Shown: positions 6,396 through 6,735 of the stretch, piece after piece
How the letters are laid out: every line of letters begins with the position of its first letter
Numbering within the stretch: position 1 is the first letter of the stretch
NCBI GenBank assembly: GCA_030754315.1
Contig: JASMAO010000015.1
Location: forward strand, 1 to 6,735
Length of the DNA stretch: 6,735 bases
From: SAR202 cluster bacterium
GTDB taxonomy: Bacteria > Chloroflexota > Dehalococcoidia > Lucifugimonadales > JASMAO01
Direction of reading: 5' to 3'
Position numbers and translations under genes: made by a program
The notes under the pieces: generated by a model
Told to the model about the DNA's origin: nothing
Databases searched by the model: none
The model's input: only the letters and a program-made list of their open reading frames with translations

Positions 6396-6629
6396 ATCGC
6401 TGATCATGGTTCAACTTCTCGGGAAACGGTTGAGTGATGTGGTCTCCCAAACGGAAATACGCTTGCAAACGACAGGTCGCATTTAGTCAACTGTGCCAAA
6501 CTATTTCTTGGCTCTACGAACGGATCCTACCGTCTGTGGGACAAGTACTGATCTGAGAAATTCTCGTTTTACAGACTCCAAACTTCGGATCTCGCAGAAT
6601 AGTCTTGTGCAGACATTATGATCAGCGAT
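6396..6629. repeat. Pair of 12-bp inverted repeats, widely spaced
   Basis: ATCGCTGATCAT at 6396-6407 is the exact reverse complement of ATGATCAGCGAT at 6618-6629, with 210 bp between the copies. Each contains the palindrome TGATCA. The match stops at both ends. Paired copies of one site in non-coding DNA may be binding sites for a looping regulator, or remnants of an element; no open frame lies between them. Confidence 0.5.
6409..6435 (+). terminator. Weak hairpin downstream of the IolE-like gene
   Basis: GTTCAAC (6409-6415) can pair with GTTGAGT (6429-6435), using two G-T wobbles, around a 13-nt loop, 40 nt after the stop codon. There is no T-run behind it, so it is a poor rho-independent terminator. 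It is listed only because it is the nearest stem to the operon end. Confidence 0.2.
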
Positions 6630-6655
6630 TCACTCACATCATGATTTGAAAAGTC

Positions 6656-6678
6656 GATATGGCAATATCTTTTAAAAT
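6656..6678. promoter_or_regulatory. AT-rich dyad with promoter-like hexamers
   Basis: GATAT (6656-6660) and ATATC (6665-6669) are perfect arms around GGCA, followed by TTTT and TAAAAT (6673-6678). TTGAAA occurs at 6646-6651, but its spacing to TAAAAT is 21 bp, longer than a normal sigma-70 spacer. It may be a promoter/operator for a gene to the right or a weak terminator; evidence is thin. Confidence 0.2.
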
Positions 6679-6735
6679 CTGCTCCCACTTACTCATGTTT
6701 TACTAGACGAACTCTTGCCGTCCCAATATTTGTCA

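Larger units (their letters stand above)
6369..6735. other. Non-coding tail after the operon
   Basis: The 367 bp hold no open frame with a plausible start, ribosome binding site and length, and no tRNA or rRNA signature that I recognise. On the - strand a frame enters from the right edge and stops at once (about 14 codons, ending near 6690). It could be the tail of a convergent gene but is too short to judge. The region contains the widely spaced inverted repeat, the post-operon hairpin and the AT-rich dyad listed separately. Two TTGCAA hexamers (6385-6390 and 6473-6478) have no clear meaning. Confidence 0.5.

Noticed and set aside
6027..6407. 126-codon - strand frame opposite the IolE-like gene
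   Set aside because: It is antisense to a firmly identified gene, and its translation has no family features, so it is a shadow of the coding strand.
6495..6512. GCCAA-loop-TTGGC stem as a terminator or small RNA
   Set aside because: The stem is only 5 bp with an 8-nt loop, there is no T-run, and it is far from the operon end, so chance is sufficient.
6551..6565. GAGAA-A-TTCTC dyad in the tail as an operator
   Set aside because: Short AT-rich arms with no promoter or gene start nearby give no support for function.
6369..6735. tRNA gene in the gene-free tail
   Set aside because: A GGTTCAA-like string at 6408-6414 resembles a T-loop only superficially; no acceptor stem, anticodon stem or properly spaced T-arm can be drawn around it.

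Overview
The window reads as ordinary bacterial chromosome of medium GC (about half, judged by eye). It has tightly packed genes with Shine-Dalgarno sites and no transposase, integrase, phage gene, tRNA, rRNA or CRISPR array that I can see. The families present (PhyH dioxygenase, DAO-type flavoprotein, SDR, ABM protein) are typical of free-living soil or marine heterotrophs that degrade many organic substrates. Uncultivated marine lineages such as SAR202 Chloroflexota would fit, but the sequence does not settle taxonomy.

Layout. Left block, + strand (1-1984): the C-terminal bulk of a FAD-dependent DAO-family oxidoreductase whose N-terminus lies outside the window, then, 35 bp downstream, a classical SDR dehydrogenase. 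A weak terminator-like hairpin follows. Convergent to it, on the - strand (2022-2345), is a small ABM-fold protein with a probable TTG start. A non-coding gap of about 276 bp (2346-2621) separates this gene from the right block and must hold the divergent promoters; it contains two dyad elements. Right block, + strand (2622-6368): a PhyH-family Fe(II)/2-oxoglutarate dioxygenase, a ThDP enzyme of the IolD family, and a TIM-barrel protein of the IolE/MocC family. These three are spaced by 49 and 50 bp, each downstream gene has its own AAGGAG site, and they look like one operon. The last 367 bp hold no convincing gene.

How the genes may work together. IolE-type dehydratase and IolD-type ring-opening hydrolase are consecutive steps of inositol catabolism (2-keto-inositol to trihydroxycyclohexanedione to 5-deoxyglucuronate). 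The other usual members (IolG, IolB, IolC, IolJ, IolA) are not in view. The neighbours are instead a dioxygenase, an amine/amino-acid-oxidase-like flavoprotein, an SDR and an ABM protein. My inference is a catabolic cluster for a modified cyclitol or related polyhydroxylated ring, for example an O-methyl or amino-inositol. In that scheme PhyH and/or the flavoprotein would remove the substituent, the SDR would make the ketone, and the IolE- and IolD-like enzymes would dehydrate and open the ring. This is a hypothesis from gene content; none of the substrates can be read from the sequence.
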